Counted from the first letter of the stretch, positions 7,255 through 16,423 are shown. The stretch is 28,837 nucleotides of DNA from Promethearchaeota archaeon (GCA_004524515.1 SDNV01000019.1:1-28837); one strand, 5' to 3'. Translations and numbers: made by a program. The notes: generated by a model from the sequence alone, not told the origin.

Positions 7255-9189
7255 TTGACTTCCATAGCAAGAAAAATATTAGAAAAGCATATCATTGAAG
7301 GAGAATATATAGTCGGAGAAGAGATTGGACTAAAAATAGATCATACTCTCACTCAAGACGCCACTGGCACGATGGCGTATTTACAATTTGAAGCAATAAA
7401 ATTAGACAGAATTAAAACCGAATTATCTATTTCGTTCGTTGACCACAACACTATGCAAACTGATTTTAAAAATGCGGATGATCATCGCTATTTACAATCC
7501 GTCGCAGCTAAATATGGCATTAAATTTTCGAAGCCTGGAAACGGTATTTGTCATCAAGTTTATCTTGAAAGATTTGCTAGACCAGGGAAAGTTTTATTAG
7601 GCTCTGACTCTCATACTCCCACTGCAGGTGGGATGGGTATGATCGGAATCGGTGCAGGTGGGTTAGATGTTGCGATAGCTATGGCAGGAGGTCCTTTTTA
7701 TCTAAAAGTACCTAAGATCATTGGAATAAAACTTCTAAATTCTCTTCCAGATTTTATTTCAGCAAAAGATATTATTTTAGAGGTTTTACGAAGAATTAGT
7801 GTAAAAGGGGGTATTGGGAAAATAATAGAGTACTTCGGACCGGGAATAAAATCCCTTAGTGTACCAGAAAGAGCTACTATCTGTAATATGGGAGCGGAAA
7901 CAGGTGCTACAACCTCAATTTTCCCTTCTGATAACAATACTAAACAATTTTTAGAACTGGAGGAGCGAAAAAATCAATGGTTTGAAATTCCACAGGGAAA
8001 AGAAAAAGATTATGATGAAATAATCGAAATTGATCTTTCTCTGCTCGAACCTTTAGTGGCACAACCTCATTCGCCAGATAATATTGTCCCTATTGCTGAA
8101 GTGGAGGGAATAAAAGTGGATCAAGTCGCAATTGGCTCCTGTACTAACAGTTCATTGAAAGATATGTTAATGGTTGCCGCTTTAATAGAGGGAAAAAAAA
8201 TCGCCAAAAATCTGTCTTTAGGAATATCTCCCGGATCAAGACAGGTTTTGATTGAATTAGCAAGCAATGGAACACTCGCTAATATGATATCAGCAGGTGC
8301 TAGAGTTCTTGAAACTGCTTGTGGACCGTGTATTGGAATGGGGTTTGCGCCAAAATCTAATTCAGTGAGTGTTCGAACCTTTAATAGAAATTTTTATGGT
8401 AGATCTGGCACAGAAAGTGCTGAAATTTATTTAACTAGCCCAGAGACTGCAACCGCAACCGCAATCTTTGGAAAAATTACAGATCCCAGGAAATTAGGCC
8501 ATTACCCCGATATATTATTACCAACTAAAATTAAAATTGATGATTCTATGATTATAAATCCTCCTGATGATTCAAGTTTGATTCAAATCATTAGGGGGCC
8601 TAATATTATACCTTTACCTGAATTTGAACCTTTATCAGAAAATCTGAGATTAAATGTTCTAATTAAAGTGGAAAATAACATAACAACAGATCATATTATG
8701 CCAGCAGGAGCCAAAATCTTACCTTTTAGATCAAATCTCCCAAAAATAAGTGAATTTGTTTTTAAACTGGTCGATTCATCATTTTCAGAAAGAGCACTTA
8801 AAGCAAAAAAAGAAGGCGGGGGAGTAATAATTGGAGGAGAGAATTATGGTCAAGGTTCTAGTAGGGAACATGCTGCTTTAGCACCAATGTATTTAGGTAT
8901 TAAATTAGTCATCGCAAAATCTTTATCTAGAATACATAGGGATAATCTGATTAATTTTGGTATTATACCATTTACATTTAAGAAAATAGATGATTATAGT
9001 CAGCTAAAACAAGATGATCTTCTTGAACTATCTAATATTAGGACAAAAATAAAGGAAAAAAATAAATCAATTCTTATAGAAGACATATCTCAAAAATTTA
9101 CATTTGAGGTTCAACATGATCTCTCTGATCGTGAGAGAGAGATTATTCTTGCAGGAGGGAAATTGAATTACACAAGAAATAATTCATAA
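7255..9189 (+). CDS. acn: Aconitate hydratase
   Basis: Isomerises citrate and isocitrate through cis-aconitate using a [4Fe-4S] cluster. The three cluster ligands are visible: C296 in GSCTNSS and C356/C359 in CGPCIGMG. Other active-site stretches are SDSHTPTAGG (117-125) near the N-terminus and GGENYGQGSSREHAALAP in the C-terminal swivel domain. At 644 residues it belongs to the shorter, mitochondrial-like aconitase group also found in many anaerobic bacteria and archaea, not the roughly 900-residue AcnA. The start is TTG 7255, 14 bases after fumC, suggesting one transcript. Its last six bases overlap the end of the convergent SelB-like gene. Confidence 0.93.
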   Translation: MTSIARKILEKHIIEGEYIVGEEIGLKIDHTLTQDATGTMAYLQFEAIKLDRIKTELSISFVDHNTMQTDFKNADDHRYLQSVAAKYGIKFSKPGNGICHQVYLERFARPGKVLLGSDSHTPTAGGMGMIGIGAGGLDVAIAMAGGPFYLKVPKIIGIKLLNSLPDFISAKDIILEVLRRISVKGGIGKIIEYFGPGIKSLSVPERATICNMGAETGATTSIFPSDNNTKQFLELEERKNQWFEIPQGKEKDYDEIIEIDLSLLEPLVAQPHSPDNIVPIAEVEGIKVDQVAIGSCTNSSLKDMLMVAALIEGKKIAKNLSLGISPGSRQVLIELASNGTLANMISAGARVLETACGPCIGMGFAPKSNSVSVRTFNRNFYGRSGTESAEIYLTSPETATATAIFGKITDPRKLGHYPDILLPTKIKIDDSMIINPPDDSSLIQIIRGPNIIPLPEFEPLSENLRLNVLIKVENNITTDHIMPAGAKILPFRSNLPKISEFVFKLVDSSFSERALKAKKEGGGVIIGGENYGQGSSREHAALAPMYLGIKLVIAKSLSRIHRDNLINFGIIPFTFKKIDDYSQLKQDDLLELSNIRTKIKEKNKSILIEDISQKFTFEVQHDLSDREREIILAGGKLNYTRNNS

Positions 9190-10281
9190 TAACTGAGTGA
9201 ACCAACCAACGATTCTTGATTTATTTTCAAATTTGTTTAATTCAGTTATAACCCCTTTTAACCCAGATCCATCATGAAATAGCCATTTATCAAATAAAAT
9301 TTTATCTTTCCCGTTTTTATCTGGTTTTAACTCATCACCTTCTATGAATTTCATAGAAGATAATTTCAAGTTTACAATTGCATGGTATTGAATAGAATCT
9401 TCAGGTTTAATGATTCCCCCTTTTGGTTTATAGAATGGATTAATAAAAACATTTGCTTCAATTTCTTTTTCTTGTTTAAAAATTCCTTGAGAAACTAACA
9501 TATTATCTCTGCTGATATCTCCTGGAGATATATTCCCTTTCAAAGCTAAACCAACTCTATCTCCTTCAAAAGCGTTTTTAAAATTTCGATCATGCTTTTG
9601 AATATTTCTAATGAGTACTTTCTTTCCAACTCCTTCATATCCAACGAGTTCAAGCATTTGACTCGTATTTACAATTCCTTTTTTTACTACACCTAATATT
9701 ACTGTTCCAATACCTTTTACTGGAAATGAATGATCAATAAAAATTTGTGTATAAGATTGATTTTCATTATTATTTTCATTTAAATCATAGCCAACTTCAA
9801 TAATTTTAGTCTTTAAGATATCAAAATCAGATTTATCTCTTAGTTCGAAGATTGTCGTTCCCTTAATTGAAATAGTATTCAAAATATCATTCAATCTTTT
9901 CTTTATCTGATCTAATTTCCATTCAGTTTTTGAATTAATATTAGCTATTACAACAAGAGATTTTTTTTTAAATAGCTGATGAAATAGATCCATTCCAACT
10001 AAAATTTCTCCAATAGCAGCATTTAATCCTGATTCTAAATCAATTACTAACAGATAGATATTTGTAATAGTTAAAATTTGTAAAAGGGGTTTTATTTTTT
10101 CAGGATAATCTACAGGAGTTAGTGCACAAAAAACTTGACCTAAATTAGCATCTAAACGATTATAGAATAGGATATCTGATTTTGTACCTGGTGCACCTAA
10201 AGCTTGACCTACAAGATTACACTGGTCAAAATTATCTCCAAAAATCCCAATTAAAAAATTTTGTTCTTTAATTTGACTCAT
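9184..10281 (-). CDS. Archaeal SelB-like protein with degenerate GTPase domain
   Basis: A 365-residue relative of SelB/EF-Tu-type factors. The first 175 residues keep the G-domain fold but not its motifs: the P-loop position reads GIFGDNFDQCNL (12-23) with no GKT, the DxPGH position reads DYPEK (58-62), and the NKxD position reads ANINSK (113-118). Domain II is well conserved and SelB-like (IDHSFPVKGIGTVILGVV, then EGDRVGLALKGNISPGDISR), followed by a beta-barrel domain III; no domain IV is present. This matches the described archaeal aSelBL family, thought to have lost GTP binding. It may still bind an RNA or the ribosome through domains II/III. Role unknown; convergent with aconitase. Confidence 0.8.
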   Translation of the reverse strand: MSQIKEQNFLIGIFGDNFDQCNLVGQALGAPGTKSDILFYNRLDANLGQVFCALTPVDYPEKIKPLLQILTITNIYLLVIDLESGLNAAIGEILVGMDLFHQLFKKKSLVVIANINSKTEWKLDQIKKRLNDILNTISIKGTTIFELRDKSDFDILKTKIIEVGYDLNENNNENQSYTQIFIDHSFPVKGIGTVILGVVKKGIVNTSQMLELVGYEGVGKKVLIRNIQKHDRNFKNAFEGDRVGLALKGNISPGDISRDNMLVSQGIFKQEKEIEANVFINPFYKPKGGIIKPEDSIQYHAIVNLKLSSMKFIEGDELKPDKNGKDKILFDKWLFHDGSGLKGVITELNKFENKSRIVGWFTQLL

Positions 10282-10401
10282 ACTTAATTAGGAAAAAACA
10301 ACATTAGAGAAAAAATTTTCTGAGTTATAATTTATAAAGATAACATATATTTAGAGGGATATTTGTTAAAGTAATTAATACCGATCTTAAGGTCAAATAT
10401 C

Positions 10402-11907
10402 ATGAATGAGATTGAAGAATTTTTTATTATGAGAGATGGCTTAGATTATAAATTTTTTTCAGAGGGAAAATGGCAAAGATCTAAATCAGGAAATCTTATC
10501 CCTATTAAAAATCCATATAACGATGAATTAGTAGGCAATATCCAAGCATGCACAAAGGAAGAAGCAGATCAAATTATCGAAGGTGCTAGAAATAATATTG
10601 AATGTTGGGAAGTAATCCCCATAAGAGAACGAGCAGAAATCTTACGAAAGGCGGCTAATTTGATGATAGAATGGTCTGAACCGCTAGGGCATATATTAAT
10701 GAAAGAAATTGGAAAACCGATTAAAAGTGCCATTTCGGAGGTCGCAAGAACCGCCGATATTTTCAATGGTACCGCCGATGCGGCCTCTCAATTAGTGGGA
10801 GAAACTATTATGGGAGATGCTTTTGAAGGATTTACTCGGGATAAAATGTCTATGACTTATCGTGTTCCTTTAGGAGTGGTTCTTTGTATAGGGCCTTTTA
10901 ATTATCCCTTTAATTTAACGGGGTCAAAAATTGCACCTGCACTTATGGCAGGAAATACTATCGTAATGAAACCACCCACTCAAGGTGCCATTACCCCCTT
11001 ACATTTTGGAATTATCTTAGAGAAAGCAGGAGTTCCTCCGGGAGTATTTAATATCATAACAGGGCGTGGTTCTGAAATTGGAGATTATTTAACTGGACAT
11101 CCGGGTATTGATATGATAAGTTTTACAGGATCTTCTGATACAGGAAAAAATCTCGCTAAAATCGCTGGAATGAAGCCCTTGCTTCTGGAATTAGGGGGAA
11201 AAGATGCAGCTATTGTACTTGATGATGCGGATTTAGATATTACAGTTAATGCGATTATTTCAGGTGCGTTTTCATTTAGTGGTCAAAGATGTACTGCTGT
11301 TAAAAGGGTTTTACCTATGCCAGGAATAGCGGATAAATTAATTGAGAGAGTAACTGAAGAAGCTCTAAAATTATCTGTAGGAAATCCCGCTGAAAATAAA
11401 AGTATAGGACCACTAATTAGTTCAAAACAATGTGATTATGTTCAAGGATTAATAGATGATGCACTGGACAAAGGTGCTAAATTAATGTGCGGTAATAAAC
11501 GCGAGGGAAATATCATATGGCCAACGATTTTGGATCAGGTTACCACGGATATGCGGGTTGCGTGGGAAGAACCTTTTGGTCCTGTACTGCCATTCATACG
11601 GGTTTATAGTGCTGAAGAAGCAATTCAAATCTCTAATAAATCCGAATATGGGTTACAAGGAATGATTTTCACCGAAAATATTGATCTTGCGTTTAATATA
11701 GCCCAGGAATTAGAAGTTGGAACAGTGCAAATCAACGGAAAAAGCGCGAGAGGCCCAGATCATTTCCCATTTCTGGGTACCAAATCATCGGGCTTAGGTA
11801 CACAAGGGATAAAGTATTCTATTGAAGCCATGAGTAGACCAAAGGTCGTGGTAATGAATCTTACTGAAAAAGGAAAACTGGTTCGAGAATGTGTATATAA
11901 GAAATAA
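10402..11907 (+). CDS. gapN: Non-phosphorylating NADP-dependent glyceraldehyde-3-phosphate dehydrogenase
   Basis: An aldehyde dehydrogenase that oxidises glyceraldehyde-3-phosphate directly to 3-phosphoglycerate with NADP, bypassing the ATP-yielding step of glycolysis. The ALDH core is complete: GPFNYPFNLTGSKIAPALMAGNT, the glutamate motif LELGGKDAAIV, the catalytic cysteine motif FSGQRCTAVKR, and EEPFGPVLPF. The C-terminal KSARGPDHFPFLGTK and GTQGIKYSIEAM match GAPN subfamily signatures, which separate it from other ALDHs. Length 501. ATG 10402 is used; ATG 10429 is an alternative that drops nine residues. It stands alone behind its own AT-rich promoter region, divergent from the SelB-like gene. 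Confidence 0.88.
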   Translation: MNEIEEFFIMRDGLDYKFFSEGKWQRSKSGNLIPIKNPYNDELVGNIQACTKEEADQIIEGARNNIECWEVIPIRERAEILRKAANLMIEWSEPLGHILMKEIGKPIKSAISEVARTADIFNGTADAASQLVGETIMGDAFEGFTRDKMSMTYRVPLGVVLCIGPFNYPFNLTGSKIAPALMAGNTIVMKPPTQGAITPLHFGIILEKAGVPPGVFNIITGRGSEIGDYLTGHPGIDMISFTGSSDTGKNLAKIAGMKPLLLELGGKDAAIVLDDADLDITVNAIISGAFSFSGQRCTAVKRVLPMPGIADKLIERVTEEALKLSVGNPAENKSIGPLISSKQCDYVQGLIDDALDKGAKLMCGNKREGNIIWPTILDQVTTDMRVAWEEPFGPVLPFIRVYSAEEAIQISNKSEYGLQGMIFTENIDLAFNIAQELEVGTVQINGKSARGPDHFPFLGTKSSGLGTQGIKYSIEAMSRPKVVVMNLTEKGKLVRECVYKK

Positions 11908-12055
11908 AACATTAAGATTTCTTTTGATTTTTTAAGGAAGATCTTTGACTTCTAACCTGTAGAATTTAGAAACATTAATAATTTATAAGAAAAGTTTTTT
12001 AATAACAAAATAAAAATAATGATATTCAATAACCAATTTAGGTGATAAAATTTCT

Positions 12056-12454
12056 ATGGCTCGAGACATATGGATTGTGCATTTTACTATTTTATTAATT
12101 ACTTTAATCTTAATAATAATTGGGGTTTTAATTGCTCGATTATTAAAAGGTAAGAAAAAATGGTTTTATCAAGCACATAAAATTCTGGAAACCATAGCTA
12201 TTATCTTAGCTTTTATTGCGGTACTTATTACCGGGTTTAATTTTGCTGTCGGTCCCCATGCGTTCATTGGATTTATTACTTTGATTGGATTAATAATTGT
12301 TCTTCTAATTGGAATTTTATATGATAGGACGAAAACTAATACTGAAAATTTAATAGCAAAAAAGAAAATGCTGAGAACTATTCATATGATTCTTGGATTT
12401 ATATTTATAATACTGGTTATTATCGCAATAATGAATATACTAACACTTCTCTAA
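12056..12454 (+). CDS. Minimal cytochrome b561-like four-helix membrane protein
   Basis: A 132-residue integral membrane protein with four hydrophobic helices, about residues 5-28, 42-62, 67-88 and 108-131. Each helix has one His near its start: H9 (VHFTIL), H41 (QAHKIL), H68 (GPHAFIG) and H110 (TIHMILG). This four-helix, four-His arrangement with short Lys/Arg loops matches the core of the cytochrome b561/ferric-reductase-like family, where the histidines bind two haems that carry electrons across the membrane. No fused DOMON or other domain is present. The neighbours downstream are thiol-disulfide oxidoreductases, so a link between membrane electron transfer and disulfide metabolism is conceivable. 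Haem binding is inferred. Confidence 0.65.
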   Translation: MARDIWIVHFTILLITLILIIIGVLIARLLKGKKKWFYQAHKILETIAIILAFIAVLITGFNFAVGPHAFIGFITLIGLIIVLLIGILYDRTKTNTENLIAKKKMLRTIHMILGFIFIILVIIAIMNILTLL

Positions 12455-12625
12455 ATGATTGAAACTCAAAAATTTTATATTTTTAAAATAAATTCTCTCT
12501 ATCATTTTTATTATCATAATTTTTTTTTTAGATTGTTTATAGTTTAGAGAATAAAAAGTTTTAAAAGCAAATTTCTTAATATCAAATAGACTAAACCAAT
12601 ATAAAATAAACAAATAGTTGAAAAT

Positions 12626-13321
12626 ATGAGCCTTTCAAATCACGATAAAAAAATTATGGAAATTGAAATGGGAAAATTAAAAAATCAAATAACTCTGAAA
12701 ATTTTCACCGATTTTAAAAAACAAGAAGATGGATTAAAGACTAGAAAATGCATGACATGTGAGAGCACTATTAATTTATTAAACACATTAGAGTCATTTT
12801 CAGGGGGAAAATTGAACGTGCAAGAAGTCTCAACCATTGAGGATGAAAAATTAGCAGAAAAATATAGGATTGCGAAAATTCCTACAATCTTATTTTTAGA
12901 TAGTGAAGATAAAGAATTGATTCGATATATCGCTGAACCAAAAGGGGGATTACTAGGGCCATTCTTGAAAACCTTGCAAATTTACTCCGGCAATCATACT
13001 TACTATAGAGATGCAATTCAAGGAAATTTAAAAAACATTGATACATCCGAAATAAAAGTATTCATAACGCAAACATGTCCCTATTGTCCTCAAATTTTAC
13101 CAATCGTAACAGAATTTGCGTTAGAATCAAAAGGAAAGATTAATACAAAAATAATTGATGTAAATGCGAATCCGGATGTGGCTATGAAATATCAAATCCA
13201 AGGAGTTCCCCATACTTTAGTTAATGAAAAAGAACATATTTATGGCATGTTTTCACCTCAGGATCTATTAGAAAAGCTTACCAAAGGTAAAAGAAGGGAT
13301 CTTGGAGGAATGTATGCTTAG
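12626..13321 (+). CDS. Double thioredoxin-fold protein disulfide oxidoreductase (copy 1)
   Basis: A 231-residue cytosolic protein of two thioredoxin/glutaredoxin folds, like archaeal protein disulfide oxidoreductase (PDO). The N-terminal unit has C42-M-T-C45 and the cis-proline stretch KIPTILF; the C-terminal unit has C151-P-Y-C154 and GVPHTLV. CPYC is a classic glutaredoxin-type site. Such proteins make, reduce or reshuffle protein disulfides and are recharged by a thioredoxin reductase, a candidate for which is encoded about 2 kb downstream. There is no signal peptide. It is followed by a paralogue 19-46 bases on, depending on the start taken. Family assignment is good, direction of reaction unknown. 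Confidence 0.85.
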   Translation: MSLSNHDKKIMEIEMGKLKNQITLKIFTDFKKQEDGLKTRKCMTCESTINLLNTLESFSGGKLNVQEVSTIEDEKLAEKYRIAKIPTILFLDSEDKELIRYIAEPKGGLLGPFLKTLQIYSGNHTYYRDAIQGNLKNIDTSEIKVFITQTCPYCPQILPIVTEFALESKGKINTKIIDVNANPDVAMKYQIQGVPHTLVNEKEHIYGMFSPQDLLEKLTKGKRRDLGGMYA

Positions 13322-13367
13322 TTTTTATACTCTTATTTAAATGAAAAAAAATGGAGGTTTTAATGAA

Positions 13368-14057
13368 ATGTCGCAAGATGAGAAATATAAAGAAATTATT
13401 AAAAAGGAAATGGCCAAATTAAAAAAACCAATCAAATTAAAAGTTTTTACCTCACAACAAATTCAACAAGATGGGACTAAAATAAGAGCATGTATGGATT
13501 GTGGCGAGTTCATGTCATTATTAAGGATTTATGAAGAGAATTCTAATGGGATGTTAATAATAGAAGAATTATCAATAGACAACAATCCTGAGCTTGCAAA
13601 ACACTATGATATTACACGAGTCCCGACAATATTATTTATTGATAATAATGGTAAGGAATATATTAGATATTTAGCTGCTCCGAGAGGAGCTGAGATCCAA
13701 CCCTTTATTTCAGCTGTTTTTATGTTTGCTGGAGCACCTAATTATTACGAAGCGACAGTAAAACAAAATCTAGACCGAATTCAGCCTTCTACGATAAAAA
13801 TTATGATGACTGAGTCATGTCCTTATTGTCCTCAAGTAGTTGCAGTAGCTAATGCATTTTCGATAGCTTCTAAAGGCAAAATCAGAACTGTGGTAGTCGA
13901 TATAATGGCTAATCAAGACATTGGACAATTTTATGATGCTGCTGGAGTACCTTACACTATAATCAATGATCAAAAAGCCATTTCAGGAATGGTGGGCCCT
14001 GATGTCATATTGAAAGCATTAATTGGGGGAAATATAAATATCCGATATCAATATTAA
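13368..14057 (+). CDS. Double thioredoxin-fold protein disulfide oxidoreductase (copy 2)
   Basis: Paralogue of the preceding protein with the same two-fold architecture: CMDC in the N-terminal unit with cis-proline RVPTILF, and CPYC in the C-terminal unit with GVPYTII. ATG 13368 is preferred because GGAGGT begins at 13353, about ten bases upstream, and because the resulting N-terminus (MSQDEKYKEIIKKEMAKLKK) lines up with that of copy 1; ATG 13341 would add nine residues. The two N-terminal motifs differ (CMTC and CMDC), which would shift their redox potentials. Tandem duplication with divergence is likely. Its end faces the convergent histidine kinase gene. Confidence 0.85.
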   Translation: MSQDEKYKEIIKKEMAKLKKPIKLKVFTSQQIQQDGTKIRACMDCGEFMSLLRIYEENSNGMLIIEELSIDNNPELAKHYDITRVPTILFIDNNGKEYIRYLAAPRGAEIQPFISAVFMFAGAPNYYEATVKQNLDRIQPSTIKIMMTESCPYCPQVVAVANAFSIASKGKIRTVVVDIMANQDIGQFYDAAGVPYTIINDQKAISGMVGPDVILKALIGGNINIRYQY

Positions 14058-14119
14058 AATCTATTTTTTTAAAACTGAACTTCCACTCTGATAATATAAT
14101 TAAAAAAAGTGTTTTTGGA

Positions 14120-15268
14120 TCAATTAGAGGTTTTCAGGGTTATAGGAATGATGGTTTTAAATATCGTTCCTTTTTGTTCAGTCGAGGTAAAGCTAACCTC
14201 ACCCTCTAAGAATGAACTTAATAATTTCATGCTATAGGTTCCTATACCCCGATTTGAACCTTTAGTAGAAAAGGATCTCTGAAAAATTTGTAATTGTATA
14301 TCACGAGGAATTATTCCTGGATTGTGAACCCAAAATTCAACTCTATCCGTATTTACTTTACAACCAATTCTTATTCCTTGACCTTTTGATATTGCTTCAT
14401 ATGCATTTTTTATAATATTAGCCATAATTCTCCTAAGTATAGTACGATCAGTTATAATTTCTATGTTTTCAGCATTTTTATCGATATAAATACGCTTATC
14501 TTTAGAAAAGTCATCATTTACATACAAATCAACTAATTCATGTAAAAAGTCAATTGAATTAAAGGATTGAAGTTTTAAAGTCAATGATTTATTTTCAGCT
14601 TCAACCAATAATCTTTGGGATTGAATTTCTTCAATAAGTTTATTTGTTATACGATATGCTTTATCAATAAATTCCTCTTGGTCTACTCTTTCTCCATAAT
14701 TTTTTAATATTTCAATAGTTCCTACTAAGCCGCTAACCGTATTAAGGATATCATGAAAAAATATTCGCTCAAGAATAGCACGCCGCTTTTCATGTCGAAT
14801 ATCTTGAATAGTCACAGCAGTAAATTGTTCGCCATTAATTTCAAGAGGATTTGCCCATACTCGTAAATCATATGCAACCTCATCGGGTCCAAGAATTAAG
14901 CGGCAATCTTCCATAGTTGCCTTCCCTTTCTGAGCAATAAGAACTGCATTCACAGCACCACAATAGGTACATGCTATTGATGTTCCACAGCCACCCTCCT
15001 CCTCTGCAGAATGTATACAGCCAATTATCTCGCCTGGTCTTTTCCCAATTGCTTGGGCAACATCCTCTAAGCCCGTAAATTCTAGTGCTCCTTTGTTCAT
15101 ATACACAATTTGTCTACAATTATTAACAATAATGAATACAGCAGGAATTTTACTTAAAAAATTATTCAAAATGGAATTAGATTTAAAATAATTAGATTGT
15201 TGTTGGATAATTTCTTCAGAGGCGCGTTCAGCGGGTGCATACTTTGTTTTAGGCTGATTGGTTGACAT
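14120..15268 (-). CDS. PAS-domain sensor histidine kinase with cysteine cluster
   Basis: A 382-residue kinase without membrane helices, so it senses a cytoplasmic signal. A PAS domain covers about residues 35-155 and contains four cysteines, C84, C94, C100 and C103, in an arrangement (GCGTSIACTYCGAVNA) suited to redox or Fe-S sensing. The kinase core has the phospho-acceptor H172 (FFHDILN), the N box (NIIKNAYEA), a G1 box with the unusual VHNPG in place of DNG, FSTKG and the G2 box RGIGTY. No response regulator is adjacent; in archaea they are often encoded apart. It is divergent from the thioredoxin reductase gene and next to the disulfide oxidoreductases, which suggests it reports thiol state; that is inference. 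Confidence 0.85.
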   Translation of the reverse strand: MSTNQPKTKYAPAERASEEIIQQQSNYFKSNSILNNFLSKIPAVFIIVNNCRQIVYMNKGALEFTGLEDVAQAIGKRPGEIIGCIHSAEEEGGCGTSIACTYCGAVNAVLIAQKGKATMEDCRLILGPDEVAYDLRVWANPLEINGEQFTAVTIQDIRHEKRRAILERIFFHDILNTVSGLVGTIEILKNYGERVDQEEFIDKAYRITNKLIEEIQSQRLLVEAENKSLTLKLQSFNSIDFLHELVDLYVNDDFSKDKRIYIDKNAENIEIITDRTILRRIMANIIKNAYEAISKGQGIRIGCKVNTDRVEFWVHNPGIIPRDIQLQIFQRSFSTKGSNRGIGTYSMKLLSSFLEGEVSFTSTEQKGTIFKTIIPITLKTSN

Positions 15269-15478
15269 TTTACTAGCCTTTTTAATTTTAAGTTTACAAA
15301 TCCTATTAGGTTATTTATATACCCTAATTTATTACACATATAATAAATCCTCATTTTAAATTTATGTAAAATTAAATATAACCATTAATCTAAAAAATAT
15401 AAGTTAAAAATTTTAATATAATTTGGATTTAAATAGACTTAAATCAAATTAAACACAAGTTCAAAAATTGGTATAATC

Positions 15479-16423
15479 ATGTTTACTACAGATTCCCTTG
15501 GATTTGATCCTGAAAAAACCTATGATCTTATTATTTTAGGAGGTGGACCTACGGCAATTGGCTGCGCAATTTATGCTGCAAGATTTGCTTTAGATATCTT
15601 AATAATCGGTAAAGTCTACGGTGGACTAATAGCTACTACAGATATTGTAGAAAATTATCCCGCCATTACTTCTATTAGCGGTCAAAGTCTTATGGAAATG
15701 TTCAGAGACCATATGAATTCTCTGAATATTCCATATATTTCTGATGAGATAAATAAGATTGAAAAAGAAACAGATCATTTTGTCTTATATTCCTTTTTTC
15801 AAAAATTTAAAGCATATTCTATCTGTATTGCTACAGGTTCCGAAAGAAGAAAGTTAGGAATTCCTGGAGAAGTAGAATTTGCAGGAAGGGGGGTTTCTTA
15901 TTGTGCCACGTGCGATGGACCATTTTTCAAGGACAAGATTGTATGTGTGATTGGTGGGAGCGATTCTGCTGCTAAAGAGGCCCTCTTTTTAGCTCAAAAT
16001 TGCTCAAAGGTGTATATTATATATCGCGGAGAGGAAATTCGAGCAGAACCTATAAATAAAGAGCGAGTGTATAATAATAAAAAAATTGAAATTATTTATA
16101 AAACCACTATTACCGAAATTAAAGGAGACTCTATCGTTCATTCCGTAATTTTTGATAATGGTAAAGAGTTTAAAGTGGATGGGGTCTTTATTGAGGTTGG
16201 GACTGTTCCAAACTCCAAATTAGCAAAAGATATAAATGTAAAAACCAATCAGAAAGGAGAAATAATAATTAATAGAAAATCAGAAACTAATATTCCCGGA
16301 GTTTTCGCAGCTGGAGATGTAGCAGACGCCCCATTTAAACAAGCAATAACTGGAGTATCAGAAGGAGTTATAGCAGCATATTCTGCTTTTGATTATCTCA
16401 AAGATATAAAAATTGAATATTAA
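15479..16423 (+). CDS. trxB: Thioredoxin reductase-like FAD protein
   Basis: A 314-residue flavoprotein of the low-molecular-weight thioredoxin reductase type. It has an FAD-binding start (LIILGGGPTAIG), the redox site C142-A-T-C145 (YCATCDGPFF) and a C-terminal FAD motif GVFAAGDVAD. The pyridine nucleotide site departs from NADPH enzymes: GGSDSAAKEA instead of GGGDSA, and YRGEEIRAE where NADPH-dependent enzymes have HRRxxxR. Loss of the second Arg suggests NADH or another reductant. It probably recharges the two PDO-type proteins encoded upstream; the histidine kinase between them runs the other way. Starts at ATG 15479. It converges with the URO-D gene, with about 20 bases between stops. 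Confidence 0.88.
   Translation: MFTTDSLGFDPEKTYDLIILGGGPTAIGCAIYAARFALDILIIGKVYGGLIATTDIVENYPAITSISGQSLMEMFRDHMNSLNIPYISDEINKIEKETDHFVLYSFFQKFKAYSICIATGSERRKLGIPGEVEFAGRGVSYCATCDGPFFKDKIVCVIGGSDSAAKEALFLAQNCSKVYIIYRGEEIRAEPINKERVYNNKKIEIIYKTTITEIKGDSIVHSVIFDNGKEFKVDGVFIEVGTVPNSKLAKDINVKTNQKGEIIINRKSETNIPGVFAAGDVADAPFKQAITGVSEGVIAAYSAFDYLKDIKIEY

Noticed and set aside
10384..10395. GATCTTAAGGTC before gapN as an operator
   Set aside because: Only an imperfect 12-base palindrome in AT-rich DNA; too weak to support.
12455..12547. ORF of 30 codons after the b561-like gene
   Set aside because: Composition is that of AT-rich spacer, there is no ribosome site and no recognisable protein character.
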